The notes below the pieces were generated by a model that was given only the letters and a program-made list of their open reading frames with translations, did not search any database and was not told the DNA's origin. From an uncultured Nostoc sp. (GTDB taxonomy: Bacteria > Cyanobacteriota > Cyanobacteriia > Cyanobacteriales > Nostocaceae), in contig NZ_CALMFY010000046.1 of NCBI RefSeq assembly GCF_937863485.1, positions 42,214 to 106,213 on the forward strand: a DNA stretch of 64,000 nt, written 5' to 3'. This document shows positions 37,371 through 47,589 of this stretch, piece after piece. A program made the translations under genes and the position numbers. Positions within the stretch are counted from its first letter, which is position 1; each line of letters starts with the position of its first letter.

Positions 37371-38228
37371 TTACAAGTCAGGAGGCAAAATCACCTGATC
37401 AATTGCGTGGATTACACCGTTACTGCCTGTGATATCTGCCTGTGTCACTTTAGCATCATTGACAGTTACACCGGTAGCAGGATCAACCTTAACGTTGATT
37501 ATGCCGCCTTCAAGGCTTTTAACTTCGCCAGACTTTAAATCAGTGGACAATATCTTACCAGGTACTACATGGTAAGTTAAAATCTTCATCAATACTTCTT
37601 TGTTACCTGGCTTTAACAATTCTTGCAAGGCATCTGGTGGCAACTTAGCAAAAGCTGCATCTGTGGGTGCAAAAATAGTTAAGTTATCTTTGCCTTGCAA
37701 AGCTCCAGTCAATCCTGCTGCTTTCAAAGCCTTGGTTAAGGTGGTAAAAGAAGCGTTTGACTCTGCCAACGCTAACAAGTTTTTGCCTTGATTGTCACTT
37801 GCCCCTGGACCTGGTGGAGTTGGAGTAGGTGTCTCAGTAGATGGTACTTGTGTTGGTGGTGTGGTAGGTTGAGATTCTGGGATAGTGCGCGGGGTACGGG
37901 GTGTAGGTTCACTAGGTGTAGCGTTACCACCACGGTTATAGGGAGGCTCGTTGAAAATACTTGGTCTGGGATTTGTTACACCACTTGTCTGCGCTACTTG
38001 TTTGCGTTTGGTATTGCCTTTTTCTGTTTCGGAAGCAGCCTCAGCAGGTGTGTATTGAGCGTTTACTTGAAGGCGTTGACCCTGGTTATATGGGGCTTCG
38101 TTGAAAATACTAGGGTTAGGATTTAGCGCCAATTTCGCATCAGATGGTAAAGTAATAAGAAGGCTGAAACTAGTGAATCCTGCTATACCTGTCAACGCGG
38201 TCAGCAATTTGCTGTAATTCGTCTTCAT
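37371..38228 (-). CDS. secreted fasciclin (FAS1) domain protein
   Basis: The 285-residue product has a signal peptide (residues ~1-31), a low-complexity Pro/Thr-rich linker, and a C-terminal FAS1 domain (about 155-285: LTIFAPTDAAFAKLP and LTYHVVPGKIL are the two conserved FAS1 motifs, ending NGVIHAIDQVILPPDL). Such domains mediate adhesion. Two copies of an NPxPSIFNExPYN motif (after the signal peptide and before the linker) are a notable internal repeat. ATG 38228 was chosen over in-frame starts up to 38261 because it begins the signal peptide directly. Confidence 0.9.
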   Translation of the reverse strand: MKTNYSKLLTALTGIAGFTSFSLLITLPSDAKLALNPNPSIFNEAPYNQGQRLQVNAQYTPAEAASETEKGNTKRKQVAQTSGVTNPRPSIFNEPPYNRGGNATPSEPTPRTPRTIPESQPTTPPTQVPSTETPTPTPPGPGASDNQGKNLLALAESNASFTTLTKALKAAGLTGALQGKDNLTIFAPTDAAFAKLPPDALQELLKPGNKEVLMKILTYHVVPGKILSTDLKSGEVKSLEGGIINVKVDPATGVTVNDAKVTQADITGSNGVIHAIDQVILPPDL

Positions 38229-39226
38229 AAATTTTGTTTGTCTTTTTTGTCTATACATCACATAAAGATTTATAACATTTTGCTATGCACAAAATCTAAC
38301 TTGAGAGGGAAGTAAGATTTTTCTCCAGGATAACTTGTGTTGATTAGGTTAAATATCTAACCTCGACTCACGCTTGACAACTACTAAATATACTTACCAT
38401 ATATTTCATGTAAATTGAGCAGATTTTCTGCATTACACCAAAAGGAGTTAAAAAGCCTTACTTGGTGTAGCGTAAACTCTAAGAACGTGGAAAAATATCA
38501 TATTTACAAGTTATAAGTTATAACATCCTCTGAAAAATACTCTACTTAAAAGCAAATTTATATACAAAGTTGTACGCAAGTTAATAGTTGATTCAAAAAT
38601 CCGGAATTCTTTATGGATAAGGCTATAATGTCGAAATTAATCATTAATTACTCAGCAAAAGTAGAGAAATTAAGTACCCAGTACAGCTTTGCTTAAATTC
38701 AGCTACCATGTCAATTAACAAGACTTAGAACAAAATCCCTTGTTAAAGCTAGGTAAGCTTCCGCCATAGCCATAGTGTACTAGATATTTTAACGTAGGCT
38801 AAAAGTGACGAAAATTAAAGTAACTGCTGAAGACTCATACCAATTCTTTGTGAGCTTGCACAGAATATCAAACTATAAAATCTTTGTAGAGCAAGAGTTA
38901 TGAGTATGAATATCCAATACATCTTCACATGAAATTGGGATCACGACTGAGCGGTTAGGTTTATTTATGTATGCCGAATTAAATTATTTAATTATTTGAT
39001 ATTTTAATCATTTAGAAAATAATATTTTTTAAATCGATAATCTTGCCAAAAATCAGGTAAGTAGTAGTAAAAAATTAAATATACATATTAATTTCACTCG
39101 CAATCACATAAATAATTTTGCGTAACCACTTATAAGTTCAATCCTAATGTCAAGAAAAATTACTTTAACTAAAGATACAATTACAATTGTAAAGTTAAAA
39201 AGTTGACCAGTTACAAGGTATACAAC
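38229..39226. other. 1-kb AT-rich intergenic region
   Basis: No ORF of note. The only structure I see is ACACCAA (38435-38441) pairing with TTGGTGT (38462-38468) across a 20-nt loop. The region must hold promoters for the divergent fasciclin and GST genes. Confidence 0.4.
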
Positions 39227-40021
39227 ATGCTTGAATTATACCAATGGGAACTCTCTCAATACTCAGAGAAAGTGCGCCTAATTCTAGATTTTAAAGGATT
39301 AGATTACCGCAAAATAGAGGTTACACCTGGAATTGGACAAGTAGAACTGTTCCGGCTGACTGGCCAGAAACAAGTCCCAGTATTAAAGGATCGTAATAAA
39401 TATATTGCGGATTCTACGAAAATAGCTAAGTATTTAGACTTAGAGTATCCCGATCGCCCAATAATACCGCAAGATCCCAAAAAACGGGGTTTAACTTTAT
39501 TAATAGAAGAATGGGCTGATGAGTCCATAGGTATCAAAGGTCGCAAAGCACTATTTGCTGCATTAAGTCAAGATCAAAATTTCCGCAAGTCTTTATTACC
39601 CACCTCAACACCAGATATATTTAAAAGTTTGGTTCAAGGAGTACCTAGTGACTTTTTGGCGCTGTTGGGTGTTGGGGTAGGTTATAGCCCAGATGTAATC
39701 CAGTCAGCGATCGCATCCTTAAAACAAGACTTAGAAGCGGTAACGTTATTATTGGCAGATAGTCCTTATTTAACAGGAGATGAGCCGACTTTAGCTGACT
39801 TGGCAGTAGCTAGCTTATCAATATTGCTCAAGTTCCCCTCTGGGCCCTATCTGGATTTACCAGCTTCTATTAGAGGTAAAGGATTGCCAATTTTTGCAGA
39901 GAATATAGATTATGAACCATTTTTCACTTGGCGCGATCGCCTTTATGCCCAATTCCGCAAACCATTAATCATTACCACTCCACCAACGGGAAGTGCGCCA
40001 ACTTCGATTCAGATTGATTAA
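39227..40021 (+). CDS. glutathione S-transferase family protein
   Basis: A 264-residue protein with a thioredoxin-like N-terminal GST domain (MLELYQWELSQYSEKVRLILDFKG, then KQVPVL with the cis-Pro and ADSTKIAKYLD) and a helical C-terminal domain with LTGDEPTLADLAVASL. The position equivalent to a catalytic Cys/Ser carries Ser. The substrate is unknown. ATG 39227 was preferred over the upstream frame start at 39203 because AAGG lies at proper distance and the family begins with this strand. Confidence 0.87.
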   Translation: MLELYQWELSQYSEKVRLILDFKGLDYRKIEVTPGIGQVELFRLTGQKQVPVLKDRNKYIADSTKIAKYLDLEYPDRPIIPQDPKKRGLTLLIEEWADESIGIKGRKALFAALSQDQNFRKSLLPTSTPDIFKSLVQGVPSDFLALLGVGVGYSPDVIQSAIASLKQDLEAVTLLLADSPYLTGDEPTLADLAVASLSILLKFPSGPYLDLPASIRGKGLPIFAENIDYEPFFTWRDRLYAQFRKPLIITTPPTGSAPTSIQID

Positions 40022-40379
40022 GTAATTGGGTATTGGGCATTAGTTATTCCCTCACACTCAGCACTCCAAACTCTGCCAATTTTAGATTTTAGGTCGTACC
40101 TTTGGTGCGCTAGAAGCGCAACTTGGATTTTGGTGAAGCAGCGCAGTCTTCCCCCATGAGTGACTGCACCAAGCCGTTCGTGCAGCGTCTCCCCTTCTCC
40201 CAAAGGGAGAGGCTAGCGCCTGCCGTAGGATGCCCAAAGGGCTGTAGGGAGAAGGGATTGAAGAAAAAATCTAAAATCTAAAATCTAAAATTGAATGAGT
40301 CCTAATTTATTCGCAACTTTTGCCCTATCCAATTAAAATTCAACATAAGATAGCGCACCACAATCATGTAATTAACTAG
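40022..40379. repeat. intergenic block of dispersed repeats
   Basis: 40078-40138 is the reverse complement of the repeat found in frame in the kinase gene at 3567-3645. A palindromic CTCCCCTTCTCCC...GGGAGAAGGG segment (about 40189-40254) and AAAATCTAAAATCTAAAATC units (40266-40291) follow. No gene. Confidence 0.7.
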
Positions 40380-42110
40380 ATGAATTCGGTACAGCCATTA
40401 GGTTCGGTTATTCAAGGTTCTCTAACTGAAGGTTTAGAAGTACGATTGCATCCTGACATTTCTGTGGAAGATATGCGGGTGGGTAAGTTTCTTGTTGTGC
40501 AAGGGATGCGATCGCGCTTTTTTTGTATGCTGACAGATGTAGCATTGGGAGCTGCTAATGCACGAATTATTGCTAATCCACCCAATTGGGAAGATACTTT
40601 TTTACGAGATGTTTTAGCCGGAAGTGGTACATACGGTACTATCAACCTTGCGCCGATGTTGATGTTCACTCCCGAAACTGAAGAATCTTTCTCCCCCACA
40701 AATGGCAAATCGGTAAATCCCTTTCTTCCATCGGTGACGGGTTTGGCTTCATTTGTGCCACAAACCAGTACTACTATGGAATTGTTGCCTGTTAAAACTA
40801 TTCCTAGCCACTTTAGTCAAGTTTACGAAGCAAGTGTTGACGATTTTCGCCGGGTATTTGGTTGGGAAGATGACCCCCAAAGGCGCAATTTTTCCATCGG
40901 CAAACCTTTGGATATGGATGTGCCAGTTTGCATCGATTTGAATCGCTTTGTGGAACGCAGTAATGGGGTTTTTGGGAAATCTGGTACTGGTAAATCCTTT
41001 CTAACACGGCTACTTTTAGCTGGTGTTATCCGTAAAAGTGCGGCAGTAAATTTGATTTTTGATATGCACTCTGAGTATGGCTGGGAAGCCGTTGCAGAAG
41101 GTAAGAACGTAAATACTGTTAAAGGTTTAAAACAACTTTTTCCCAGTAAGGTGGAAGTTTACACCCTCGACCCGGAATCGACAAAGCGTCGAGGTGTGCG
41201 TGATGCTCAAGAACTTTATTTGAGCTATGAGCAAATAGAAGTTGAAGATATTAAGTTATGTAGTCGAGATTTAGGACTCTCTGATGCAGCCTTGGATAAC
41301 GCCAATATTCTATATAGCGAGTTTGGCAAGTCCTGGATTGTCCAGTTGCTGAATATGACTAACGAAGAAATTGAGATGTTCTGCGACGAGAAGCGCGGAC
41401 ACAAAGGCTCGATTATGGCATTGCAGCGCAAACTCTTGCGGATGGATAGTTTGAAGTATATGCGAGCGGTTTGCCCTCAGAATTACATTAGTAAAATTGT
41501 GCAATGCCTGGAATCTGGGAAGAATGTTGTGATAGAATTTGGTTCCCAGTCAAATATGCTCTCTTATATGTTGGTGACAAATATGATCACCCGACGGATT
41601 CACGAGCATTACGTCAAAAAAGCAGATAAATTCCTGCAAAGCAAAAATCCTTGCGATCGCCCGACGCCATTGATGATTACCATTGAAGAGGCGCACCGTT
41701 TCCTTGACCCAGGAGTGGTACAAAGCACGATTTTTGGAACTATCGCCCGTGAACTGCGGAAATATTTTGTCACACTTTTGGTAGTTGATCAACGCCCATC
41801 AGGAATAGATAATGAAGTTATGTCCCAGATTGGGACTCGCATTACTGCTTTGCTAAATGATGAAAAAGACATTGACGCAATTTTTACAGGTGTGTCTGGT
41901 GGTAGTGGGCTGCGATCGGTGTTGGCAAAGTTAGACTCTAAGCAACAAGCCTTAATTTTGGGTCATGCCGTTCCGATGCCGGTAGTAGTGCGTACCCGTC
42001 CTTACGACGCAACTTTTTACGAAGAAATTGGTGAGCCAGCCTGGGAAGAAAAACCTGATGCAGAAGTCTTTGCCGCTGCTGAACTAGCCAAAGCTGACCT
42101 GGGATTCTAG
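40380..42110 (+). CDS. HerA-like ATPase (DUF87/HAS-barrel)
   Basis: The 576-residue protein has an N-terminal HAS-barrel-like domain (about 1-150) followed by a FtsK/HerA-type motor. Walker A is GKSGTGKS (Lys 205), a conserved FDMHSEYGWEA follows, Walker B is MITIEEAHRFLDP, and the sensor/arginine region is VTLLVVDQRPSGID...GTRITALL. HerA proteins pump or translocate DNA, in archaea with NurA nuclease; no NurA-like gene is adjacent. Widely conserved in cyanobacteria, probable housekeeping role in DNA repair or segregation. Confidence 0.88.
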   Translation: MNSVQPLGSVIQGSLTEGLEVRLHPDISVEDMRVGKFLVVQGMRSRFFCMLTDVALGAANARIIANPPNWEDTFLRDVLAGSGTYGTINLAPMLMFTPETEESFSPTNGKSVNPFLPSVTGLASFVPQTSTTMELLPVKTIPSHFSQVYEASVDDFRRVFGWEDDPQRRNFSIGKPLDMDVPVCIDLNRFVERSNGVFGKSGTGKSFLTRLLLAGVIRKSAAVNLIFDMHSEYGWEAVAEGKNVNTVKGLKQLFPSKVEVYTLDPESTKRRGVRDAQELYLSYEQIEVEDIKLCSRDLGLSDAALDNANILYSEFGKSWIVQLLNMTNEEIEMFCDEKRGHKGSIMALQRKLLRMDSLKYMRAVCPQNYISKIVQCLESGKNVVIEFGSQSNMLSYMLVTNMITRRIHEHYVKKADKFLQSKNPCDRPTPLMITIEEAHRFLDPGVVQSTIFGTIARELRKYFVTLLVVDQRPSGIDNEVMSQIGTRITALLNDEKDIDAIFTGVSGGSGLRSVLAKLDSKQQALILGHAVPMPVVVRTRPYDATFYEEIGEPAWEEKPDAEVFAAAELAKADLGF

Positions 42111-42684
42111 ATAGTTATTTGCCATTGCTCATTGGTCATTAGTCTTGAGTTATTCTCTTCCAATGCCCAATGAATGCCCCAATTCGTAACATCCCTCCAT
42201 CCTCACAGCCAATTAAGTTCGGTTATCCGGCTACTGTTTGGCAACAGAAGAGGGGTTTTTGGCGTCACTATAGATGTAGTAAGTAATTTCAAGGAATTTT
42301 AAATTTATTCTCGCAAACGATTACTTTTGAATTATAATTAGACGCTTTATCTGAAGATACTTTACTATCCGCCTGATTTATCGTATTATAAAGGTAACTA
42401 GAACTCATACCGACTTCGGATTTTCCAGTTACTATCAGTAACTGCCAGTAACTGCCCAAAAGAAGAATTCTCTAAAACAACTAGCGTGCTTATTATAAGA
42501 GATTGAAAATTTAGGGGAGGTAGGGGAACCTATCATTGGGGGCTTGCCGTCTTAACAACGGCTGTATCGATTGATAATTGCTTTTGGTAGCTCCCGATAT
42601 TTCGTGATAGATGTACTACCTTTCTCCAATAAATTTTAGTAAAAAAACATACATTGTGTTTACGGAGTAGAGGATAACACACGA
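42111..42684. other. 570-bp region upstream of the sigma factor gene
   Basis: No gene. A GTAACTAGAA...CAGTAACTGCCAGTAACTGCC tandem motif lies at about 42437-42461. Probably the sigma gene's long leader and promoter. Confidence 0.4.
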
Positions 42685-43668
42685 ATGCCTACTGTCAACA
42701 CCCAAACGGAAAATCTTAACACCAAATTCACGGCTGATATGGTGCGAACCTATCTGCGGGAAATTGGGCGTGTACCACTGCTAACCCGTGAACAAGAAAT
42801 TGTCTATGGGAAGCAGGTGCAACAAATGATGAAGTTCATCGACGCCAAGGAAGCTTTGGCGAAGAAGCTGCACCGCGAACCGAATATGTCAGAGTGGGCT
42901 GACCAGGTTCAAGAATCGGAAACTGAGGTACAACAAACGGTGGCGCAAGGTAAGCGGGCAAAGCAAAAAATGATCGAAGCGAATTTGCGCTTGGTCGTTG
43001 CTATTGCCAAGAAGTACCAAAAGCGGAATATGGAATTTCTGGATTTAATCCAGGAAGGAACACTAGGATTAGAGCGGGGTGTGGAGAAATTTGACCCAAT
43101 GAGGGGTTATAAGTTCTCAACTTACGCTTACTGGTGGATTCGCCAAGCGATTACTCGAGCGATCGCCCAACAAGGTCGCACCATTCGGTTACCGATCCAT
43201 ATTACCGAGAAACTGAATAAAATCAAGAAAGTACAGCGTGAGTTGGCTCAAACCTTGGGGAGATCGCCCACTCCAGCCGAAATTGCCAAAGAACTGGAAC
43301 TAGAACCTGCTCAGATCCGCGAGTATCTGAACATGGCCCGTCAACCAGTGTCTTTGGATGTTAAAGTTGGCGATAACCAGGATACTGAGTTGCAAGAAAT
43401 GCTCGAAGATGGCGGCCCATCGCCAGAGTATTACACCAACCAGGAATTCTTACGCCAAGACTTGAATAACCTGCTAGCAGAACTAACCCCGCAACAGCGA
43501 GAAGTTTTAGCACTACGCTTTGGTTTAGAAGATGGTAATGAAATGTCATTGGCGAAAGTGGGTGAGAGATTGAATCTCAGCCGTGAACGTGTCCGCCAGT
43601 TAGAGCATCAAGCTTTGGCTCATCTGCGTCGCCGTCGTGCCAATGTTCAAGAATACGTTGCTAGCTAG
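42685..43668 (+). CDS. group 2 RNA polymerase sigma factor (SigB/C/D type)
   Basis: The 327-residue protein has sigma-70 regions 1.2 ([20 protein letters not shown]), 2 ([26 protein letters not shown] and [16 protein letters not shown]), 3 and 4 ([46 protein letters not shown]) but no long region 1.1, so it is a non-essential group 2 factor. Such factors act in carbon, nitrogen or stress responses in Nostoc; which paralogue this is cannot be decided without alignment. Confidence 0.92.
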   Translation: MPTVNTQTENLNTKFTADMVRTYLREIGRVPLLTREQEIVYGKQVQQMMKFIDAKEALAKKLHREPNMSEWADQVQESETEVQQTVAQGKRAKQKMIEANLRLVVAIAKKYQKRNMEFLDLIQEGTLGLERGVEKFDPMRGYKFSTYAYWWIRQAITRAIAQQGRTIRLPIHITEKLNKIKKVQRELAQTLGRSPTPAEIAKELELEPAQIREYLNMARQPVSLDVKVGDNQDTELQEMLEDGGPSPEYYTNQEFLRQDLNNLLAELTPQQREVLALRFGLEDGNEMSLAKVGERLNLSRERVRQLEHQALAHLRRRRANVQEYVAS

Positions 43669-43671
43669 AAC

Positions 43672-43697
43672 TAGAGACGCGGAATTTCGCGTCTCTA
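43672..43697 (+). terminator. perfect palindrome after the sigma gene
   Basis: TAGAGACGCG-GAATTT-CGCGTCTCTA is a perfect 10-bp stem 4 nt after the stop codon. No T-run follows, so it may end or stabilise the mRNA. The GAGACGCG...CGCGTCTC pattern is also a widespread cyanobacterial dispersed repeat. Confidence 0.5.
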
Positions 43698-43904
43698 CAC
43701 CATCTTGGTGACGCGCCTCTTAAATTCAGGGGGCGATTTTTTTATGCTGACAACCAGGAAAAATATTTGGATTTGACGCGATAGGGACGCACAGTTAATT
43801 AAATAAAAACTTTAATTTTTGACAGTTTTATTTTTTGGAGAATAGTAATATAAGTCGTTAAACAGCGTCCACCTTGAAAACTGTAGTTCTTTCCGTATGA
43901 AAAG

Positions 43905-44010
43905 AAAAAACCCTCATCCCCCAGCCCCTTCTCCCAATATTGGGAGAAGGGGAGCCGGAAAGAAGTCCCTCTCCCAAGTAGGGGGAGAGGGATTTAGGGT
44001 GAGGGCAAAA
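43905..44010. repeat. CCCTCACCCC/CTCTCCC double-hairpin repeat, copy 1
   Basis: Two GC-rich hairpins (CCCCTTCTCCC-AATATT-GGGAGAAGGGG and CCCTCTCCC...GGGGGAGAGGG) are nested inside CCCTCATCCC/GGGTGAGGG arms. The same element occurs in the opposite orientation at 50996-51085. Confidence 0.75.
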
Positions 44011-44122
44011 ACTACGGTTCTCAATATAGATGAGGTTTAACAAAGTCTTTGACAATTAAAACTTGGTTATTATTTAAGTAAGTTATAGAGAAGTTAGTTA
44101 GTTTTTTAACAGGAGAAGTAGG

Positions 44123-44824
44123 GTGCTTAACAACTTTTATCAGTTCTTATCTCCCCGTCAGTGGGGAATTTCTCTCGCAGGCTTAGGCTTACTTCTTGGT
44201 TTGGGCTTTATAGGCAAGCAGACTCAAGTAGTACCGATTAGAGATTCGCCATTATCATCGGCTCAGATTCAGAAAAGCTCCGAAACCTCTCTATTGTCGC
44301 AGCTAAGAATAGTTAGAGAGCAGAGAAGTCAGCTAAAAAGGGCTGCTGGAGAGAGAGATTTTTTTATGCATAAGAGCGGAAAAACCTTCCCTACAACCAC
44401 AGCATCGGTTCCAGGTTCTCAAGAAGCCACAAAAGGCGCAGAAATTTTACCAAAAGCGAATTTTCCTGTAAAAGATGGGATTTATCTCTATGGCCAATCC
44501 CCAAAACCAAACCAGGTTGGTCAAGGTTACATCATATTTGAAAAGCAGCAGGGCAAGGTAACTGGTGCATTGTATATGCCCAACTCAGAGTTTAATTGTT
44601 TTCAGGGTACACTCAACCAGTCAGGAGAGTTGGCGATGACGGTTAATGGTTCGTCAAATGAAGCCAGTTCTACTCAGTCGAATCAGGTAGCTGCAAGCAG
44701 TAGACTGCCTCAAGTCAGTGAAGATGAGTTCAGCAATTATCCTTACTCAGTGGCTCTGCAAGACTTTTATCAGTTAAATTCCATCACAGCTAGCGATCGC
44801 CGCACATTACAAATGTGTAAATAA
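44123..44824 (+). CDS. hypothetical protein with N-terminal membrane anchor
   Basis: The 233-residue protein has one hydrophobic helix (residues ~15-31) and a mostly hydrophilic exterior with KANFPVKDGIYLYGQSPKPNQVGQGYIIFEKQQGKVTGALYMPNSEFNCFQG, a conserved core in cyanobacterial proteins of unknown function. The start is GTG with AGGAGAAG 7 nt upstream. Convergent with cobO. Confidence 0.75.
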   Translation: MLNNFYQFLSPRQWGISLAGLGLLLGLGFIGKQTQVVPIRDSPLSSAQIQKSSETSLLSQLRIVREQRSQLKRAAGERDFFMHKSGKTFPTTTASVPGSQEATKGAEILPKANFPVKDGIYLYGQSPKPNQVGQGYIIFEKQQGKVTGALYMPNSEFNCFQGTLNQSGELAMTVNGSSNEASSTQSNQVAASSRLPQVSEDEFSNYPYSVALQDFYQLNSITASDRRTLQMCK

Positions 44825-44832
44825 TCTCCAAC

Positions 44833-45510
44833 TTAATACTCAATTCCTGGTTGCGCCTTAACGCCTTGATCGCGGAAAGGGTGCTTAATTAGGGTCATTT
44901 CGGTTACGAGGTCAGCACGCTCAATTAAACCAGCTGGTGCGCCTCTACCTGTGAGAATAACGTGCTTGTTAGCTGGTTTTTCTGCCAAACCCGCTAAAAC
45001 GTCCTCTAATGGTAAATAAGCCATTTTGAGGGCAATATTAATTTCATCTAACAACACCAAATGGAAGTCTGGGTTGCGAATATATTCTAATGATTTTTGC
45101 CAAGCGGCGCTAGCTTTATCGAGGTCGCGATCGCGGTCTTGAGTTTCCCAGGTAAAGCCTTCGCCCATTGCGTGAAATTCTAACTGGTCTTCCCAATAGC
45201 TGAAAACCCTTTTTTCAGAAGGTTCCCAGCTTCCTTTGAGAAATTGGACGATCGCTACTTTATACCCGTGACCAAGCGATCGTAACACCATCCCCAAAGC
45301 CGCAGTAGTTTTACCCTTACCGTTACCAGTATTTACAATAATTAACCCTTTTTCTGGTACAGCTTGTGCTATTCGCTGATCCTGCACTTCCTTACGCCGC
45401 TGCATCTTTTTGCGGTACTGTTCATCAGTCAGAGATGAAGACATTACCTGATCAATCAAGCGCCCAATTTCTGGATCTTGGTTTAATTCTTGTGGTGTAT
45501 CGTTTTTCAT
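44833..45510 (-). CDS. cobO: cob(I)yrinic acid a,c-diamide adenosyltransferase
   Basis: The 225-residue enzyme adenosylates corrinoids in vitamin B12 synthesis or salvage (CobO/BtuR/CobA). It has the P-loop NTGNGKGKTTAALG (about residues 60-73), FLKGSWEPSE, LVLLDEINIALKM and HVILTGRGAP motifs. ATG 45510 is used; a TTG one codon earlier is also possible. An N-terminal extension of ~50 residues with a basic helix is usual in cyanobacteria. Confidence 0.93.
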   Translation of the reverse strand: MKNDTPQELNQDPEIGRLIDQVMSSSLTDEQYRKKMQRRKEVQDQRIAQAVPEKGLIIVNTGNGKGKTTAALGMVLRSLGHGYKVAIVQFLKGSWEPSEKRVFSYWEDQLEFHAMGEGFTWETQDRDRDLDKASAAWQKSLEYIRNPDFHLVLLDEINIALKMAYLPLEDVLAGLAEKPANKHVILTGRGAPAGLIERADLVTEMTLIKHPFRDQGVKAQPGIEY

Positions 45511-46009
45511 CAACTTTGTCTAGAAATAACTGTTAAAAGTGTTGAGAATGAACAAAAATCGTCTCACTTATCGAATTTCACTTAAATCACTTGATTAGAA
45601 ATGTCCTGTAAGTTTTCATGCAAAATATTAATAGTATGTTAGCTTTATTAACATGATTTGCAGACAAGTATGTAAGTCCATATAATATACAAACTAAACT
45701 TATAATTTGAGTTTACTATAGCAATTATAAATGAATTGTAAAATTACTCGTTAAGGCAGTGAAACAGGGAATAGAAAATAAAGATGTATAAATTTTCTTT
45801 ATTTGTTACAAATGAAATAGGACTGCTATTTGTGGTAGTAGTATGTTTCCAGCTTCTACAATAAGGGAACTATAAGAAATAAATTATCCAATTTATTCAT
45901 GTAACATTATTATCTGATTATTCTGCCCTAGCCTCCTCAGCCTCCCCAGCTTCAACAGTGATGGGGTATTTATTTGGAAATCCCTAATTGCTATATTATT
46001 ATATTAAAT
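45511..46009. repeat. intergenic region with a repeat flanking the HNH gene (copy A)
   Basis: 45717-45838 (TATAGCAATTATAAATGA..., ending AATAGGACTGCTATTTGTGG) is homologous over about 115 bp to 47267-47387 on the other side of the HNH gene, in the same orientation. No gene in this gap. Confidence 0.65.
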
Positions 46010-47140
46010 TTATAACAATGTAAAGAGCTTTTCGTTAATGTGATGTCTTGTTATAGTCAGTACATTGCCATATCCAAAAGATCCTTTTATTGCATAAGCA
46101 TAACTAAAAATAAGAACATCTTCCACACCATCATTGTTAAAATCTGCACGTAGTAACTCCGAGAGAATTTGCCCCATTTGATTATGTTCTATATGAATAG
46201 AGTGCTGTGTTACTTTTTTAATTTTAACTAATCCCTCATCAACCCAATCTTGAACACTTTTTCCACTAGCAATAGCAATTATGTTTTCCTCGTTATCTTC
46301 TGATGAGGATGATAGCGAAGCAAGTATAGAAATAGGTAAAAAGTTTAAATCTACTAATCCAATTCTAGGATTACTAATATAACTTTCTTGCGGGACTCTG
46401 GCCTTAGATAAAGATTCAACAATATCACAAGTTTGATTAAATTTACTTTCAACTTTCATAGCATAAGTAGTCAGAGCATAAAATCCTAGTTTTTTCGCTT
46501 CAAAAAATTCTTGACAAGTTTTAATATAAACTGTTTCCTTAGCATTATTAACTAACTCTAAACCTTCCTCAATAGAAGCTCCAAAATCAACTGACAATTC
46601 TACCAAGTCATCAAAAAAGCTATGATTAATATAACCACTTATAATTCGCTCATTAAAATGCAACTCATTAAGGAGGTAAAATTGTTCATCATTACTCAAA
46701 CCTTCTAAATATTTAATAGCCTCTTGAGAAGAAAATATACCTATTTCTATTGCAGCCTTTAATAGAAGCAACAGTTCTTCTTTCGCTATATACTTATTAA
46801 ATCTTTGTTCATACTTTAAGACTTTTTCATAATGTCTCTGTGCTATTTCTAAATAATATCTTGCATTACTTTCGCTGTAAATTAATCCACCTTTTTGTAA
46901 ATTAATTCTACTTCTTACTGGAAGCCAGTTATAGTAACTATTAATATCAAAATTTTCTTTTAAACCATAATGAGCTTTCAAATGTTCTAGTTCTTCAGAA
47001 TTGTTTAGTAATTTTTCTGGAAGAATATGATCAATATGTAACTGCTCAAAAGATATGGGTTCACCTGAAATAGCACATCGCTTGTTATAGGCTTGCCAAA
47101 GAGCTACTCTTTGAGCAGTTGAAAATTTATGTTTACCCAT
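46010..47140 (-). CDS. HNH endonuclease domain protein with calcium-site-like C-terminal segment
   Basis: Residues ~20-85 form an HNH nuclease domain: LHIDHILPEKLL (His 35, Asp 37, His 38), YYNWLPV (Asn 71) and SRINLQKGG (Asn 80). The middle is helical and unrecognised. The end (RADFNNDGVEDVLIFSYAYAIKGSFGYGNVLTITR) has a DxNxDGxxD loop, typical of calcium-binding repeats in proteins with a -GTFG-G---LTR tail. The 376-residue product is AT-rich and lies between two direct repeats, so it looks acquired. It may be a defence or mobile-element nuclease; no methyltransferase or partner is adjacent. Confidence 0.78.
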   Translation of the reverse strand: MGKHKFSTAQRVALWQAYNKRCAISGEPISFEQLHIDHILPEKLLNNSEELEHLKAHYGLKENFDINSYYNWLPVRSRINLQKGGLIYSESNARYYLEIAQRHYEKVLKYEQRFNKYIAKEELLLLLKAAIEIGIFSSQEAIKYLEGLSNDEQFYLLNELHFNERIISGYINHSFFDDLVELSVDFGASIEEGLELVNNAKETVYIKTCQEFFEAKKLGFYALTTYAMKVESKFNQTCDIVESLSKARVPQESYISNPRIGLVDLNFLPISILASLSSSSEDNEENIIAIASGKSVQDWVDEGLVKIKKVTQHSIHIEHNQMGQILSELLRADFNNDGVEDVLIFSYAYAIKGSFGYGNVLTITRHHINEKLFTLL

Positions 47141-47589
47141 ACTTTTATTTACTTTTTAATTAATGAGATAAATCAAGCTTTGAATATAAAGTCTTTTTAA
47201 AACTTGATCACTTACCATCCTACCAAAGTAAGAAACTTCAAGACTATGAATTAGACAAGTACGAATGTATAGTAATTCTAAATGAGTTGTGAATTTACTT
47301 GTTGAAGCAGGGAATAGGAGACAGAAAATAATAATCTCCAAATTTACTTAGTTTTTTAACAAATTAAATAGGACTGTGATATTACTGTTTTAAATAATTT
47401 AATATGTTTATTAAAGCCCTTTACCAGTCAAATTTTATCATTCTCTTGTTTGGTACAGTCATGAGTTAGATTAGCAACTCAGGGTGATGCCTATGGCGGA
47501 CAAGTACGCTATTGCATTCTTGGAAATGTCTCACCTATACTATTTGGCTTAACTGTCAGGGATGTAGTCTGATGTCGAGAATTGTGCCT
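47141..47589. repeat. intergenic region with repeat flanking the HNH gene (copy B)
   Basis: 47267-47387 (TATAGTAATTCTAAATGAG..., ending AATAGGACTGTGATATTACTG) pairs with copy A. Similarity extends to a GACAAGTA motif just upstream of both. No gene otherwise. Confidence 0.65.
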
